A DNA stretch of 64,000 nt from Planctomycetota bacterium (GCA_029259595.1 JAJDEW010000045.1:1-64000), one strand, 5' to 3'. Positions 1-9,117 are shown, counted from the stretch's first letter. Program-made: numbers and translations. Notes: generated by a model not told the origin, from the letters alone.

Positions 1-178
1 TGCCGTCGTTGAAGATGTCGGGGTCGCCCCCACTGCCGATGTTGTCAGCGTCGATGTCCACGCCGGGCACGCCGACGCCGTTCGAGTCGACGATGCGACC
101 GGTGAGGAAGTCGGCCCGGGCCGATCCGCCGACCAGGGTCAAGACGGTCAGGAAGGAAATGACGGGGAAGCGCTTCAC
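1..178 (-). CDS. Secreted protein with carboxypeptidase-regulatory-like N-terminus (3' part outside window)
   Basis: The reading frame starts with GTG at 178 and runs off the left edge; only the first 59 residues are visible. They begin MKRFPVISFLTVLTLVGG and end a typical Sec signal peptide at about SARA, followed by DFLTGRIVDSNGVGVPG, which resembles the start of a carboxypeptidase-regulatory-like beta-sandwich repeat. The remaining residues are rich in D, N and G. An AGGAG ribosome-binding site lies at 190-194, 11 bases before the GTG, and there is no ATG alternative. A perfect sigma-54 promoter motif lies 110 bases upstream. The protein is probably exported; its function is unknown because the body of the gene is missing. 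Confidence 0.7.
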   Translation of the reverse strand, partial: MKRFPVISFLTVLTLVGGSARADFLTGRIVDSNGVGVPGVDIDADNIGSGGDPDIFNDG

Positions 179-287
179 GTTGGGGGGGCTCCTGAGATGG
201 GGAACAGATGGGGAGGAGGCCGCTTGGCCTCGGACCGTCCTCCAGACCCGCTCGGGGGCGAAGAGAACGTCGGACGGAAGGACTTGA

Positions 288-302
288 GCAAACCCGGTGC
301 CA
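288..302 (-). promoter_or_regulatory. Sigma-54 (-24/-12) promoter for the secreted protein gene
   Basis: The minus strand reads TGGCAC-CGGGT-TTGC, an exact match to the TGGCAC-N5-TTGC core with GG and GC at the correct spacing. Transcription would start near 276, leaving a leader of about 98 bases that includes the AGGAG site before the GTG at 178. Confidence 0.7.
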
Positions 303-401
303 AGATTGCGCCTTTCTAAAAGGTAATCTGGCTCCCTGCTTTCCAGGCCAGCTGAGGGCCTCTCCCGGTCGCCAGGCCCGTTTTCCTTGCCCCCGTCGCG
401 A

Positions 402-416
402 GTCCAGAGCGTGGAG
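402..416. promoter_or_regulatory. Enhancer-like imperfect palindrome
   Basis: The sequence GTCCAGAGCGTGGAG matches the 15-bp palindrome at 438-452 in its GTCCA and TGGA parts but ends in G rather than C. The two centres are 36 bp apart. It may be a second, weaker binding site for the same regulator. Confidence 0.3.
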
Positions 417-437
417 AGTCCAGGCCCTGCACCGCTC

Positions 438-452
438 GTCCAACATCTGGAC
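438..452. promoter_or_regulatory. Enhancer-like palindrome GTCC-N7-GGAC
   Basis: The 15-bp sequence GTCCAACATCTGGAC has five-base inverted arms. It lies about 135 bp upstream of the minus-strand -24 element and 120 bp upstream of the plus-strand one, the usual distance for a sigma-54 activator site. The same arms and length recur at 13118-13132 beside the second pair of sigma-54 motifs. Confidence 0.45.
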
Positions 453-571
453 GCTATTCCAACTTCCTGCTTTTCCCGAGAGTAAGGGCCCGAGGGCGGG
501 AGCGCCCCGAGACGGCACCAGGGGGCCGGCAGGTTCCAAAGGAAGCCAAAAAACGGCCTCGCCCGGCTCCT

Positions 572-586
572 TGGCACCCCAGTTGC
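572..586 (+). promoter_or_regulatory. Sigma-54 (-24/-12) promoter for the glycosyltransferase operon
   Basis: The plus strand reads TGGCAC-CCCAG-TTGC, an exact match to the sigma-54 core. The start point would fall near 597-598, only a few bases before the ATG at 601. The mRNA would therefore be almost leaderless, which fits the lack of a ribosome-binding site there. Confidence 0.65.
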
Positions 587-600
587 CCTCCGAGACCCCC

Positions 601-1872
601 ATGCGCTCCGCCGCCTTCGATCCCTTCGCCCCTGCCTCACCCCGCTGGGGGCGCGCCCGCCATCCGGCCCGAGGCCGCGATGGGGGCTCGCCCCGCATTC
701 TGGTTTTCGGGAACGAGAGTGCGGGGGGCCGCGGCGCCGGGTCGCCGAGCGCCCTGGTCCGCGCGCTCGCAGCCGGCTTTCCAGGGGCGGGCGTCCTGGC
801 CGTGGCCGATGCTCCGCAACGCGTGAGCTCCCCGCTGCCCGCGCGCGTCGAGTTCGTCGGCCTGCCGGGTGGCCCGGGCTCGAGCTTGCCGGGATCCCCC
901 ACCTTTCGCCTGCTCCTGCGCAGGAGCCTGCTCCAGAGCACCTTCCGGTCGTTCGCTCCCGACCTCCTGGTCGTGGATCACGACGTACTCGGACACGGCG
1001 GCGAGTTGTCCTCGCTGCTGCGCGAAGCGCGGCGTCGGGGAACGCGCACGCTGCTCGTGCTGCGCGACGTGATCGGAGCTCCGCAAGCCCTCCTGCGTGA
1101 TTGGGGCCACGCGGAAGCCCGCTGGGCCCTGCGGGAAGGCTATGACCACATCCTCGTGCTCGGCACCCGCGAGGTGTTCGACCCGACCGTGGAGTACCCC
1201 TTCCTGTCCGGCCTGTCCGGCCTGTCCGGCTCGACGGAACGCCTCAGCTTCGGGGGCTATCTCGCGCCGCCGGAGATGGAGGCAGCCGCGTCCGGGCGCC
1301 ACGGCTTGCGCTCCGAGCAACGCCGGGTGCTCGTGCTCGACGACGAGTCGGACGATGGCGCACTCCTCGAACTCGTCCTCGCTGCGCACGGGACACGCAC
1401 CCCCGGCTGGGAAACCGTACTCGTAGGCCGCTCACGCGAAGGCTGCGGTCCCGCGCGTCGCTGGACGCTCGAGCGCGACGGCCTGCTCGCCGGCGTGACG
1501 CTGCTCGATAGCGATGAACCCCTCAGCGCCTGCCTGTCCACGTGTGACGCTGTCGTGAGCGGCGCCGGGTACAATGTCGTGGCCGAAATCGTGCGTGCCG
1601 CCCGACCCGCCGTCCTCGTCCCACGGCTCGATCCGCGCCGGGAAGAGGAGATCCGCGCCACACGGCTCGCTCACCTGGGTCTCGCGCGCTCGGTCTTCGG
1701 CTCGAACCCCACCGAGTTGCGGTCGGTGATCGAGCGAGCCCTGAACCATCCCCCCCCGATCGACGGGATCCCCTGCACGGAAGGAAGCGCGCGGCTCTGT
1801 CGCGTCGCGGGAGATCTCTTGTCCTCACCCTTTCATCCCGTCCGGGTGCCGTACCACCATCCCGTTTCATGA
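601..1872 (+). CDS. MurG/GT28-like glycosyltransferase
   Basis: A predicted cytoplasmic glycosyltransferase of 423 residues with the two-domain GT-B layout. The N-terminal Rossmann half starts at about residue 32 (PRILVFGNESAGG) and contains PDLLVVDHDVLG. The C-terminal half ends in SGAGYNVVAEIVRAARPAVL followed by an RxxEE/R stretch, which resembles the nucleotide-sugar-binding region of family 28 enzymes such as MurG and the predicted glycosyltransferases related to COG4671. The ATG at 601 is the only ATG before the conserved part and lies just after a sigma-54 motif. Its stop overlaps the next start (ATGA), so it heads a transcription unit of glycosyltransferases and an exporter. A 9-base triplet repeat gives LSG three times at about residues 202-210. 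Donor and acceptor cannot be told from sequence. Confidence 0.75.
   Translation: MRSAAFDPFAPASPRWGRARHPARGRDGGSPRILVFGNESAGGRGAGSPSALVRALAAGFPGAGVLAVADAPQRVSSPLPARVEFVGLPGGPGSSLPGSPTFRLLLRRSLLQSTFRSFAPDLLVVDHDVLGHGGELSSLLREARRRGTRTLLVLRDVIGAPQALLRDWGHAEARWALREGYDHILVLGTREVFDPTVEYPFLSGLSGLSGSTERLSFGGYLAPPEMEAAASGRHGLRSEQRRVLVLDDESDDGALLELVLAAHGTRTPGWETVLVGRSREGCGPARRWTLERDGLLAGVTLLDSDEPLSACLSTCDAVVSGAGYNVVAEIVRAARPAVLVPRLDPRREEEIRATRLAHLGLARSVFGSNPTELRSVIERALNHPPPIDGIPCTEGSARLCRVAGDLLSSPFHPVRVPYHHPVS
1204..1230 (+). repeat. In-frame 9-base tandem repeat (three copies)
   Basis: CTGTCCGGC is repeated three times without change inside the first glycosyltransferase gene, coding for Leu-Ser-Gly three times. 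The copy number could vary by slippage without breaking the frame. Confidence 0.85.
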
Positions 1873-3119
1873 GCTCTCCCCGTCTCGCATATCTACTCAA
1901 GAAGTTCCCCCGTCTCTCGGAGACGTTCATCCTCGGCGAGATCCTCTCGCAGGAGAGGATGGGGCGGGACATCCACGTCTTCTCGCGGCGCTCACCGGAC
2001 GACGAACCGCGCCACCCCGAACTCGCGCACCTGAAGGCGACGATCGAGAACCTCCCCCACTACAGGGAGATCGACCCCTGGGACACGCTCTTCGCCGACG
2101 ACTGGGACGCGGAAGCCGTGTTCTCCAAGGTCGGACGCGTCGTGCGTGAAGGGAAGACCTGGGAGCACCCGCGCTTTCCGAGCCTGCTCGTCGAAGCCTT
2201 GCATCTCCTGCGGCGCACGAACGAGCTCGGCATCCAGCACATCCACTCGCACTTCGCCACCGACTCGGCGATCGTCGCGATGATCCTGAACATGCTCGGC
2301 GGACCGACTTACAGCATCACCGCCCACGCCAAGGACATCTATCGCAACACCGTCAAGCCCGAGCTGCTCTCGAAGATCTTCGAGAACTCGGCCTTCAGCA
2401 TCACGGTTTGCGACGCCAACGCACGCTACCTCGCCGAGACCATCGACGAGAAGGGCGCACGGCAGGTCCGACGACTCTACAACGGCATCGACCTCGACTC
2501 GTTCGAGTTCACGGAAAGTGGCCGCGACGAGGGGCACGTGCTTTCGATCGGACGGCTGGTCGAGAAGAAGGGCTTCCACATTCTCTTCGACGCCGCGAAG
2601 CTCCTGAAAGACAAGGGCCTCGCCTTCCGCCTTTCCATCGTCGGCGAAGGCGAGGATCGCGAGCAGCTCCTGGAACAGATCGAGAGGCTCGGAATCGGCG
2701 ACATCGTCACGATGCACGGCGCCATGGACCAGGGTCAGGTGCGCGTGTTGATGGGCAAGGCGACGGTCTTCGCGTTGCCCTGCATCATCGGCGACGATGG
2801 CAACCGTGACGCACTGCCGACCGTGCTGCTCGAGTCGCTCGCGATGGGCCTGCCCTGCATCTCGACGCCCGTGACCGGCATCCCCGAGATCCTCGACAAC
2901 GGCGGCTGCGGCCTGATCGTGCCCGAGCACGACGTGGCGGCGACCGCGCAGGCGATCGAACAGCTCCTGGGCGACGAGGCACGGCGCAGGGAGTTCTCCC
3001 GCCTCGGCCGCGAACGCGCCGAGACGCTCTTCAACACGAAGAAGAACGCGCAGATCCTCTTCGACTTCTTCGAGGAAGCGTTGAACCGGGAGGGCCAGTC
3101 GTGCGAATCGCCTACGTAA
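1869..3119 (+). CDS. Family 4 glycosyltransferase
   Basis: A 416-residue retaining GT-B enzyme of family GT4, expected to transfer a sugar to an envelope glycan on the cytoplasmic side. The N-terminal acceptor domain opens with YLLKKFPRLSETFI, common in exopolysaccharide GT4 proteins, and contains SITAHAKDIY near residue 160. The donor domain has GRLVEKKGFHIL near 225 and the E-x7-E region around DALPTVLLESLAMG with TGIPEIL near 318-340. The ATG overlaps the previous stop (ATGA). Its end overlaps the next gene by 19 bases, so the three glycosyltransferases are likely co-translated. Confidence 0.9.
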   Translation: MSSPRLAYLLKKFPRLSETFILGEILSQERMGRDIHVFSRRSPDDEPRHPELAHLKATIENLPHYREIDPWDTLFADDWDAEAVFSKVGRVVREGKTWEHPRFPSLLVEALHLLRRTNELGIQHIHSHFATDSAIVAMILNMLGGPTYSITAHAKDIYRNTVKPELLSKIFENSAFSITVCDANARYLAETIDEKGARQVRRLYNGIDLDSFEFTESGRDEGHVLSIGRLVEKKGFHILFDAAKLLKDKGLAFRLSIVGEGEDREQLLEQIERLGIGDIVTMHGAMDQGQVRVLMGKATVFALPCIIGDDGNRDALPTVLLESLAMGLPCISTPVTGIPEILDNGGCGLIVPEHDVAATAQAIEQLLGDEARRREFSRLGRERAETLFNTKKNAQILFDFFEEALNREGQSCESPT

Positions 3120-4174
3120 ATCAAGACGGCGGCATCTCGCCGACGCGTCAGAAGGGCGCCGCGGTGCATCTGATCGCCATGCGCGAAGCCTTCCAACGGC
3201 TCGGCGCGGAAGTCATCAGCGTCGATGAGAGCGACGGAGGCGAAGTCCTGCGGCGGCTCGACGCGGCCCACGCCGAAGGCCCGATCACGATGGTGTACGA
3301 GCGCTATGCGCTCCATGGCACGTCGGGCGCCCGCTTCGCGCGCAAGCTCAACGTGCCCTACGTGCTCGAGGTGAACGCACCCTTGTCCGAAGAGGAGCAA
3401 CGCTGGCGTGGCGGAACCCCTGCAAGCGCCGAGGATGACGAAGAGCTCGTCTTCCGCTCGGCCAGCCTCGTCATCGCGGTCTCGACCCAGGTCGCGGAGT
3501 ACGCCGTGCGCTCCGGCGCGGCGGCCGACCGCGTCCACGTCTTTCCCAACGGTGTCGACACGGACCGCTTCCAGCCGCGCAAGGACGACGGGCTCCGCAA
3601 CGAGCTCGTTCCCGAGGCGGATCGACTCGTGCTGGGCTTCCACGGACGCTTGCGCCCGTGGCACGGCTTCGGACGCCTCGTCGAGGTCATGGACCGTCTC
3701 CTGAAGCGCGGCGTTCCGGCGCATCTCGTCACGGTCGGCGTCGGCGACTTTCAGGAACACCTTCAGGGCGTCATTCCCCCCGATCGCGTTTCGAGCGTCG
3801 CGTGGGTCGAGCATCACGACGTGGGGCGCTACGTCGCTACCTTCGATGTCCTGCCGATCACGTATGCTCCCAACCTGCCGTGCTACTTCTCGCCGCTCAA
3901 GCTGGCCGAGGCGATGTCCTGCGGCGTCGTTCCGGTCGTGCCGGACCTCGGTGACCTGCGCAGCGTGGTCGAGGACGGCGGCAACGGCCTCGTCTATCCG
4001 GCGGACGACCTCGCGGTCCTCGAGGAACACATCTACCGCCTCTGGAACGAGCCGGCTCTGCGCGCAAAGCTCGCACAGGGAGCGATCGACAAGGCCGAAG
4101 CGCTCAGCTGGACCAAGATCGCCGACTTCGCCCTGAAGGCGGCCCAGAAGAACGGAGCCCCGGCTCGGGGCTAA
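3101..4174 (+). CDS. Family 4 glycosyltransferase
   Basis: A second GT4 enzyme, 357 residues, starting with GTG at 3101 behind a GGGAGG ribosome-binding site inside the end of the preceding gene. The N-terminus (MRIAYVNQDGG, then KGAAVHL near residue 25) is the glycine-rich donor-site loop. The C-terminal half has LGFHGRLRPWHGF near 175 and FSPLKLAEAMSCGVVPVV near 265, matching the EX7E donor-binding region. Together with its two upstream neighbours it probably builds an oligosaccharide or glycolipid that the next gene exports. The exact linkage is unknown. Confidence 0.9.
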   Translation: MRIAYVNQDGGISPTRQKGAAVHLIAMREAFQRLGAEVISVDESDGGEVLRRLDAAHAEGPITMVYERYALHGTSGARFARKLNVPYVLEVNAPLSEEEQRWRGGTPASAEDDEELVFRSASLVIAVSTQVAEYAVRSGAAADRVHVFPNGVDTDRFQPRKDDGLRNELVPEADRLVLGFHGRLRPWHGFGRLVEVMDRLLKRGVPAHLVTVGVGDFQEHLQGVIPPDRVSSVAWVEHHDVGRYVATFDVLPITYAPNLPCYFSPLKLAEAMSCGVVPVVPDLGDLRSVVEDGGNGLVYPADDLAVLEEHIYRLWNEPALRAKLAQGAIDKAEALSWTKIADFALKAAQKNGAPARG

Positions 4175-4315
4175 CGGCCCGTCGCGGAGATCAACCGGCG
4201 CCATGACGACGTCCCCCTTGCCAACCCGGCTCTCGAAGAGGGCGCGAGTTCGCGTGCGTTTCCACGCGCGTCGAAGGCGCTGCCCGCACGTCCACATCCG
4301 CAGGGGCTGCACCGC

Positions 4316-6244
4316 GTGAACCGTCTCGAGAAGTGGTTCGAAAGCCTCGCGATCGGTCGGCGCTTGTCGGCGGACCTGAAGCCGTATTGGAAAGAGCTCG
4401 TCATCGTCGGCCTGCTCTCGCTCCTGATGGCCGGGTTGGAGGTCGCACGCCCGTGGCCCCTCAAGTGGATCATCGACAGTGCCCTGGTGCCGGTAGAGGC
4501 CGTGAAGACGGATGTCGCCCAAGAGCTCGCCGTTGGCACGCCGACGCTACCCGACGGCACCGAGCTGGTGGTGCCCACGCCGGACGAAGGCTTGGAGGCC
4601 ACCGGCGGGACGCCTGCCTCTACCGAGGTCGTGACCGTAGCCCTCGAGCCCCCCGCGCTCGACAACGTCGCTCGCGTGATCTGGCTGGGGTCCTTGGCCG
4701 CGGTCGCGATCGTCTTGCTGCGCTCCTTGGTGGAGTACTTCGCCGAGCTCCGCCGAGCGGCGATCGGACACGGTTTCACACGCTCCCTGCGCTTTCGGAT
4801 CTTCTCGCACCTCTCCGAGCTCTCGCCGATCTTCCACGCCAAGCACAAGTCGGGCGACCTGCTCGTGCGCTTGATGGGCGATGTTCCGATGGTGACGACG
4901 ATGATGGTCGACTCGACCGTCGAGGTCGCCACCCGCAGCCTGCTCATCGTCATGACCGTCGGGACCATGCTGTACATGGACTGGCTCCTGACGATCGCCG
5001 TCTTCTCGACGCTTCCGTTCCTCTTCCTGATCGTGCGTTGGTTGTCGAACCGGCTGAAGGTGGCCATCCGCAAGCAGCGTCGCAAGGAAGGTGACCTGGC
5101 CGACTACCTGCACGAAGCGATCGCCGCGACCGAGACCATTCAGGCGCTCGGGGGATCGAAGCACGTCGTGCGACGCTTCGCGCGCAGCAACCGACGCAGC
5201 ACGCGGGCCGGCCTGAAGGCCAGGAAGCTCTCGGCCAAGATGACCGGTGCCGTCGAGTCCCTGATGGGCGTCGCCACCTCCGCCGTGCTCCTGATGGGCA
5301 GCCTGCGGGTGATCGATGGGCGCTTGACCGCGGGCGAGCTGCTCATGTTCCTCTCCTACGTCCGCATGCTGATCAAGCCCCTGCGAGCGGCCTCGAAGCA
5401 CGCTGCCAAGATCGCGAAGGGCACGGCCTGCGGCGAGCGGATCCTCTCGATCCTCGATCAGACCGACATGATCGAGAGTGCGCCCGACGCCGTTCCGGCG
5501 CCTGAAGACCCGGAGGAGCTCGCGTTCCAGGGCGTCACCTTCCAGTACGAAGAGGGCAAGCCCGCCCTCGAGGATTTCACGGCCACGTTCCGTCGGGGCC
5601 AGCTCGCAGCGCTCGTCGGTCGCTCGGGCGCCGGGAAGTCGACCGCCGCTTCGCTCGCCATGCGGCTCTTCGATCCGCAGAAGGGCGCCGTGCTGCTCGA
5701 CGGGCGTTCGCTACGGGAGTTCGAGCTGGATTCGATGCGCGAGCGCGTCGGCTTGTGCATGCAACAGAGCGTCCTGTTCGGCGACAGCCTGCGAGAGAAC
5801 CTCTTGCTCGCCCAACCGGAGGCTTCGGACGAGGAGCTGTGGCACGCGCTGCACCTCGCGGAGGCCGACGACTTCGTTCGCAACCTTCCGGAGGTCCTCG
5901 ACACGAGCCTCGGGTCCAACGGCGTTGGCTTGTCCGGCGGACAGAAAAGCCGCCTGTCCCTCGCGCGCACCCTGTTGCGTGAGGCCCAGGTCCTGATCGT
6001 CGACGAGCCCTTCGCCGGTCTCGACCGGATCGCTGCGCGCAAGGTCAGCGAGACGCTCCGACACCTGGCGAACGACAAGATCGTGGTCGTCATCGCCCAC
6101 GACCTGGATCGACTCGAACTGTATGACCGCGTCGTCTTCATGGACGCCGGCAGAAAGATCGACGAGGGCTCCCACGACGAGCTCCTCGAGCGTCTGCCGC
6201 TCTACCGCGAGATCGTTCGCACCACGAAGGACGTCGCGTCCTGA
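4316..6244 (+). CDS. ABC exporter, permease and ATPase in one chain (MsbA-like)
   Basis: A 642-residue half-transporter that would work as a homodimer in the inner membrane to flip or export a lipid-linked sugar. The N-terminal half has about six membrane segments (for example VGLLSLLMAGLEV, VAIVLLRSLVEYF, LLIVMTVGTMLYM). The ATPase domain has Walker A GRSGAGKST near 435, Q-loop LCMQQSVLF, signature LSGGQKSRLSLAR near 540, Walker B VLIVDEPFAGLD near 561 and the switch His in VVIAHD. The segment between the first two membrane spans (about residues 58-120) is unusually long and Thr/Pro/Glu-rich. The gene starts with GTG at 4316 behind AGGGG, 141 bases after the glycosyltransferases. Confidence 0.9.
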   Translation: MNRLEKWFESLAIGRRLSADLKPYWKELVIVGLLSLLMAGLEVARPWPLKWIIDSALVPVEAVKTDVAQELAVGTPTLPDGTELVVPTPDEGLEATGGTPASTEVVTVALEPPALDNVARVIWLGSLAAVAIVLLRSLVEYFAELRRAAIGHGFTRSLRFRIFSHLSELSPIFHAKHKSGDLLVRLMGDVPMVTTMMVDSTVEVATRSLLIVMTVGTMLYMDWLLTIAVFSTLPFLFLIVRWLSNRLKVAIRKQRRKEGDLADYLHEAIAATETIQALGGSKHVVRRFARSNRRSTRAGLKARKLSAKMTGAVESLMGVATSAVLLMGSLRVIDGRLTAGELLMFLSYVRMLIKPLRAASKHAAKIAKGTACGERILSILDQTDMIESAPDAVPAPEDPEELAFQGVTFQYEEGKPALEDFTATFRRGQLAALVGRSGAGKSTAASLAMRLFDPQKGAVLLDGRSLREFELDSMRERVGLCMQQSVLFGDSLRENLLLAQPEASDEELWHALHLAEADDFVRNLPEVLDTSLGSNGVGLSGGQKSRLSLARTLLREAQVLIVDEPFAGLDRIAARKVSETLRHLANDKIVVVIAHDLDRLELYDRVVFMDAGRKIDEGSHDELLERLPLYREIVRTTKDVAS

Positions 6245-6249
6245 ACGAC

Positions 6250-7302
6250 ATGAAAGACGCGATCTCCGCCTGGGATTCCCTCGGCGTGCTCGACGGCGCG
6301 ACGCGGGCCAGCGCCGAACGCATCGACACGGGGCGCGGGACGACGACGCTGTTCGTCGATGCCCCCGCAGGACCCCGCTGGCTCCGCTTCGAGGACGGCG
6401 CGTGGAACGAGCTCGACCCGTTGGACGACGAGCGCCTGCCTTTGGCCGTTCGCCTGCGGGCCGCAGGTCACGCGCGGGAAGAGGTCCGAGTCTTGGCCTA
6501 CCGCCCGGGGCGCCGGCTCGTCGTGCGCCTGGCCGGGGACGAGGAACGCATCTACAAGGGTACGCGCAAGGGGCGCTCCGAACCCGCCAGCGCAGCCCAC
6601 CGCAGTGCCGAGGCCGCGGGCGGCTTCGCGATTCCGCCGCTGCTCGAGCACGACGAGCCGAACGCGACTCTCGTCTTCGGTTTCATTCGAGGTGAAACGC
6701 TGCGACTCGTGACGGACGCGACCGACGAGCTCGGCCGCATCGGCGCCGCCCTGCGCGAATTCCAGGAGGCCCGCGTCGAGTTCCAGCGCGAACCGTTCGG
6801 CCTCGAGCGCGAGCTCGCGGTGCTCGACACGTGGTCCGAGCGCGTCGAAGGCCTGCGAGGCCGCCTGCCCCGCGGCTGGTCGAGCGCGCGCGACGAACTC
6901 CGAGAGCACGCGCGCAGCACCCCCGCACCGGCTCTCGGCCTGTGCCACCGTGATCTGCACGACGGCCAGTTCCTGGTCACGCCGGGACGGCCGACGCTAC
7001 TCGACTTCGACCTCCTCACACACGCGGACGTCGCTCTCGACCCGGCCAACCTGTGCGCCCATCTCCATCTGCGTGCGCTCCAGGGACAGGCGAACGAAGA
7101 CGCCGCCGTCCAGCTCGAGCGCGCCTTCCTCGGCGGCCTGGATCGCGCGGATGATCCGGGCTTCGATCAACGCTTCACGCTCTATCTCGCTTCGTCTTAC
7201 TTGCGTCTCGCACTCGTGTATTCGGTCCGTCCACGCTGGACGGAACTTCCTGATCCTCTGACCCGACTCGGTCGGAATGCTCTCCGTCTCCTCACGGCTT
7301 GA
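6250..7302 (+). CDS. Aminoglycoside/choline-kinase-fold phosphotransferase
   Basis: A 350-residue kinase of the APH/choline kinase superfamily, likely cytoplasmic, transferring phosphate from ATP to a small molecule. The catalytic loop CHRDLHDGQF (near residue 231) and the metal-binding LLDFDLL (near 248) are intact. The N-terminal lobe has VLAYRPGRRLVVRL and the Lys in ERIYKGTRKG near 100. It starts 5 bases after the ABC exporter stop and ends 9 bases before the outer-membrane channel gene, so it belongs to the polysaccharide operon. Phosphorylation of a sugar, choline-like head group or lipid precursor is a reasonable guess, not shown by sequence. Confidence 0.8.
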   Translation: MKDAISAWDSLGVLDGATRASAERIDTGRGTTTLFVDAPAGPRWLRFEDGAWNELDPLDDERLPLAVRLRAAGHAREEVRVLAYRPGRRLVVRLAGDEERIYKGTRKGRSEPASAAHRSAEAAGGFAIPPLLEHDEPNATLVFGFIRGETLRLVTDATDELGRIGAALREFQEARVEFQREPFGLERELAVLDTWSERVEGLRGRLPRGWSSARDELREHARSTPAPALGLCHRDLHDGQFLVTPGRPTLLDFDLLTHADVALDPANLCAHLHLRALQGQANEDAAVQLERAFLGGLDRADDPGFDQRFTLYLASSYLRLALVYSVRPRWTELPDPLTRLGRNALRLLTA

Positions 7303-7311
7303 GCCATCGGC

Positions 7312-9117
7312 ATGACCCTCCTCTCCTCCCTCCTCCTTATCGTTTCCCCCTGCGTCGCGGTGATGCAAGCACCGGAAGAAGGCCCGGCCCTGATCCAAAT
7401 CGGACACTGGGTCGAGTTTCGCGGTGAATTTGAAGGCGACCTCTTCGTCGCCGAGCGCGCGACCATCGAAGAGGTCGACAACGACGAAGAGCTGATCGGC
7501 ACCGTCGATCCGAAGCTGGTCGACGGCGATCGTTTCTACCTCTTCGGGCAAGAAGTCCACACGTCCTCGAAGACCGAGTGGGAAGACGTCCACCCCGAAC
7601 GACTGGCCGGCGCGCGTATCCAGCTGGAAGGCAAGTACCGCGGTCCGCGCAACTTCGCCGCCCGCAAGATCTCCGCTCGCGGGCCCGGCCGCGAGAGGAT
7701 CACGGGCCGCGTCGACTCCATCGAGCTCGTCGAAGGCGGCTATCACATGAGGGTCATGAACTTCACGATCTTCGTGCCGCACGACGTGAACTTCGAATTG
7801 GACGGGCCGCTCGCAACGCTCGGGCTCTCACCCGTCCGCTACGTTCCGCGCCTGAACGACGACCGCGAGTTCGACGAGGACGACATCTTCGGCGAGGGCT
7901 ACGAGCTGATCGACGGCTTGTGGATCACGGGCCAGCTCGAGAACAAGGAGACCTACGAAGACGACTTCAACATCAACGGAACGAAGGACAGCAATCGCTT
8001 CGACATCGACTTCGGCGCACGCATCCGCTTGTCCTGGCTCGGGACGGAGGGCTTCACGGCCCTCGGCGAAGTGCGCTTCACGCAACGCTTCCGCTACGAC
8101 ACCGACGACAAGGACTCCGACAGCAGGGACGTGGGCATCGGCGAGTTCTACGGCCTCTGGAACGACGTCGGACGGCCGGGCATCGACGTCATGGTCGGTC
8201 GTCAGGACTTCGACGATGAACGGGAGTGGATCTACGACCAGAACCTGGACGGGGTGCGGGTCTTCATCGACCGCCCGAGCTGGGACCTCGAAGTCGCGGC
8301 TGCCACCCTGCTCGCGGACGGCAGCGACCGGGATCGGGACTCGACGAACACCATCGCGTACCTCTCGAACGGCGACAACGACAAGCACCTGGCCGCCTGG
8401 CTCTTCTACCGTCACGTGAGCGGCGGCGGGGCGGAGACGTTCTACGACCCGACCCGCTTCGTGCGCGACGAGGACGTCGTGAACGCCGGCGTCCGAGCCT
8501 ATGGAGAGTGGTTCGAAGACCACGCGAGCTGGCTCGACATCGCGACGGTGCAGGGAACGCGGGACGAGACCGGACCCGGGAGCGCGTCCGAGACCGCGCT
8601 GCACGGCTGGGCCTTCGACATCGGTACGACCTGGGAGCCGGACTTTCTCGATCCCTTCGCGTTCACCCTGGGCTACGCTTGGGGCTCGGGCGACGACGAC
8701 CCGGGCGGCAAATCCGACAAGACTTTCCGCCAGACCGGCTTCCAGGACAACAACGGCAAGTTCGCCGGTGTGACGTCGTTCCGTTACTACGGTGAGCTTC
8801 TGGATCCTGAACTCGCGAATCTCGGAATCATCACGGCCGGTGTCGGAGCGCGGATCGCGGACAAGACCTCGCTCGACGTCGTGGCCCACATGTACCGCCA
8901 GGTCGAGCCCCTCGACCGTCTCATCGACACAAACTTGCGCCGGCGCCCGGACGGCCTCCGGCGCGACATCGGTTGGGAGCTCGATCTGATTCTCGGAAGT
9001 CGACGTTGGGACAATTGGGACCTGGAGATCGTCGCCGCCTACTTCGATTCGGGCGATGCCTTCTCGAGCGGTGACGACGCCTTTCTCGGTGAGTTCCAAC
9101 TTCGCTATCGTTTCTAG
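7312..9117 (+). CDS. AlgE-like outer-membrane beta-barrel with N-terminal DUF5666-like domains
   Basis: A 601-residue exported protein. Residues 1-19 form a signal peptide (MTLLSSLLLIVSPCVAVMQA). Residues about 25-165 look like two small beta-barrel modules of the DUF5666 type (VEFRGEFEGDLFVAERA..., RITGRVDSIELVEGGYHMRV). From about 200 to the end there are alternating amphipathic strands (RIRLSWLG, ALGEVRFTQRFRYD, VMVGRQDF, AWLFYRHVSGG) typical of the alginate-export porin family, and the chain ends LRYRF with a terminal aromatic residue, the outer-membrane insertion signal. It is the likely exit channel for the polymer made by the upstream genes. A related DUF5666-like insertion occurs in the next gene. 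Confidence 0.75.
   Translation: MTLLSSLLLIVSPCVAVMQAPEEGPALIQIGHWVEFRGEFEGDLFVAERATIEEVDNDEELIGTVDPKLVDGDRFYLFGQEVHTSSKTEWEDVHPERLAGARIQLEGKYRGPRNFAARKISARGPGRERITGRVDSIELVEGGYHMRVMNFTIFVPHDVNFELDGPLATLGLSPVRYVPRLNDDREFDEDDIFGEGYELIDGLWITGQLENKETYEDDFNINGTKDSNRFDIDFGARIRLSWLGTEGFTALGEVRFTQRFRYDTDDKDSDSRDVGIGEFYGLWNDVGRPGIDVMVGRQDFDDEREWIYDQNLDGVRVFIDRPSWDLEVAAATLLADGSDRDRDSTNTIAYLSNGDNDKHLAAWLFYRHVSGGGAETFYDPTRFVRDEDVVNAGVRAYGEWFEDHASWLDIATVQGTRDETGPGSASETALHGWAFDIGTTWEPDFLDPFAFTLGYAWGSGDDDPGGKSDKTFRQTGFQDNNGKFAGVTSFRYYGELLDPELANLGIITAGVGARIADKTSLDVVAHMYRQVEPLDRLIDTNLRRRPDGLRRDIGWELDLILGSRRWDNWDLEIVAAYFDSGDAFSSGDDAFLGEFQLRYRF

Larger units (their letters stand above)
179..600. other. Divergent regulatory intergenic region
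   Basis: This 422-base stretch separates the minus-strand secreted protein gene from the plus-strand glycosyltransferase operon. It holds a sigma-54 motif on each strand (288-302 minus, 572-586 plus), two enhancer-like elements between them (402-416 and 438-452), and a small inverted repeat CCTTT-CTA-AAAGG at 311-323. An open frame continues upstream from the glycosyltransferase through this region, but it is Arg/Pro/Ser-rich and has no recognisable domain, so I treat it as non-coding. Confidence 0.6.

Noticed and set aside
208..600. N-terminal extension of the first glycosyltransferase
   Set aside because: The frame is open but the translation is Arg/Pro/Ser-rich, no relative-like sequence appears before residue PRILVFG, and a perfect sigma-54 promoter lies inside it.
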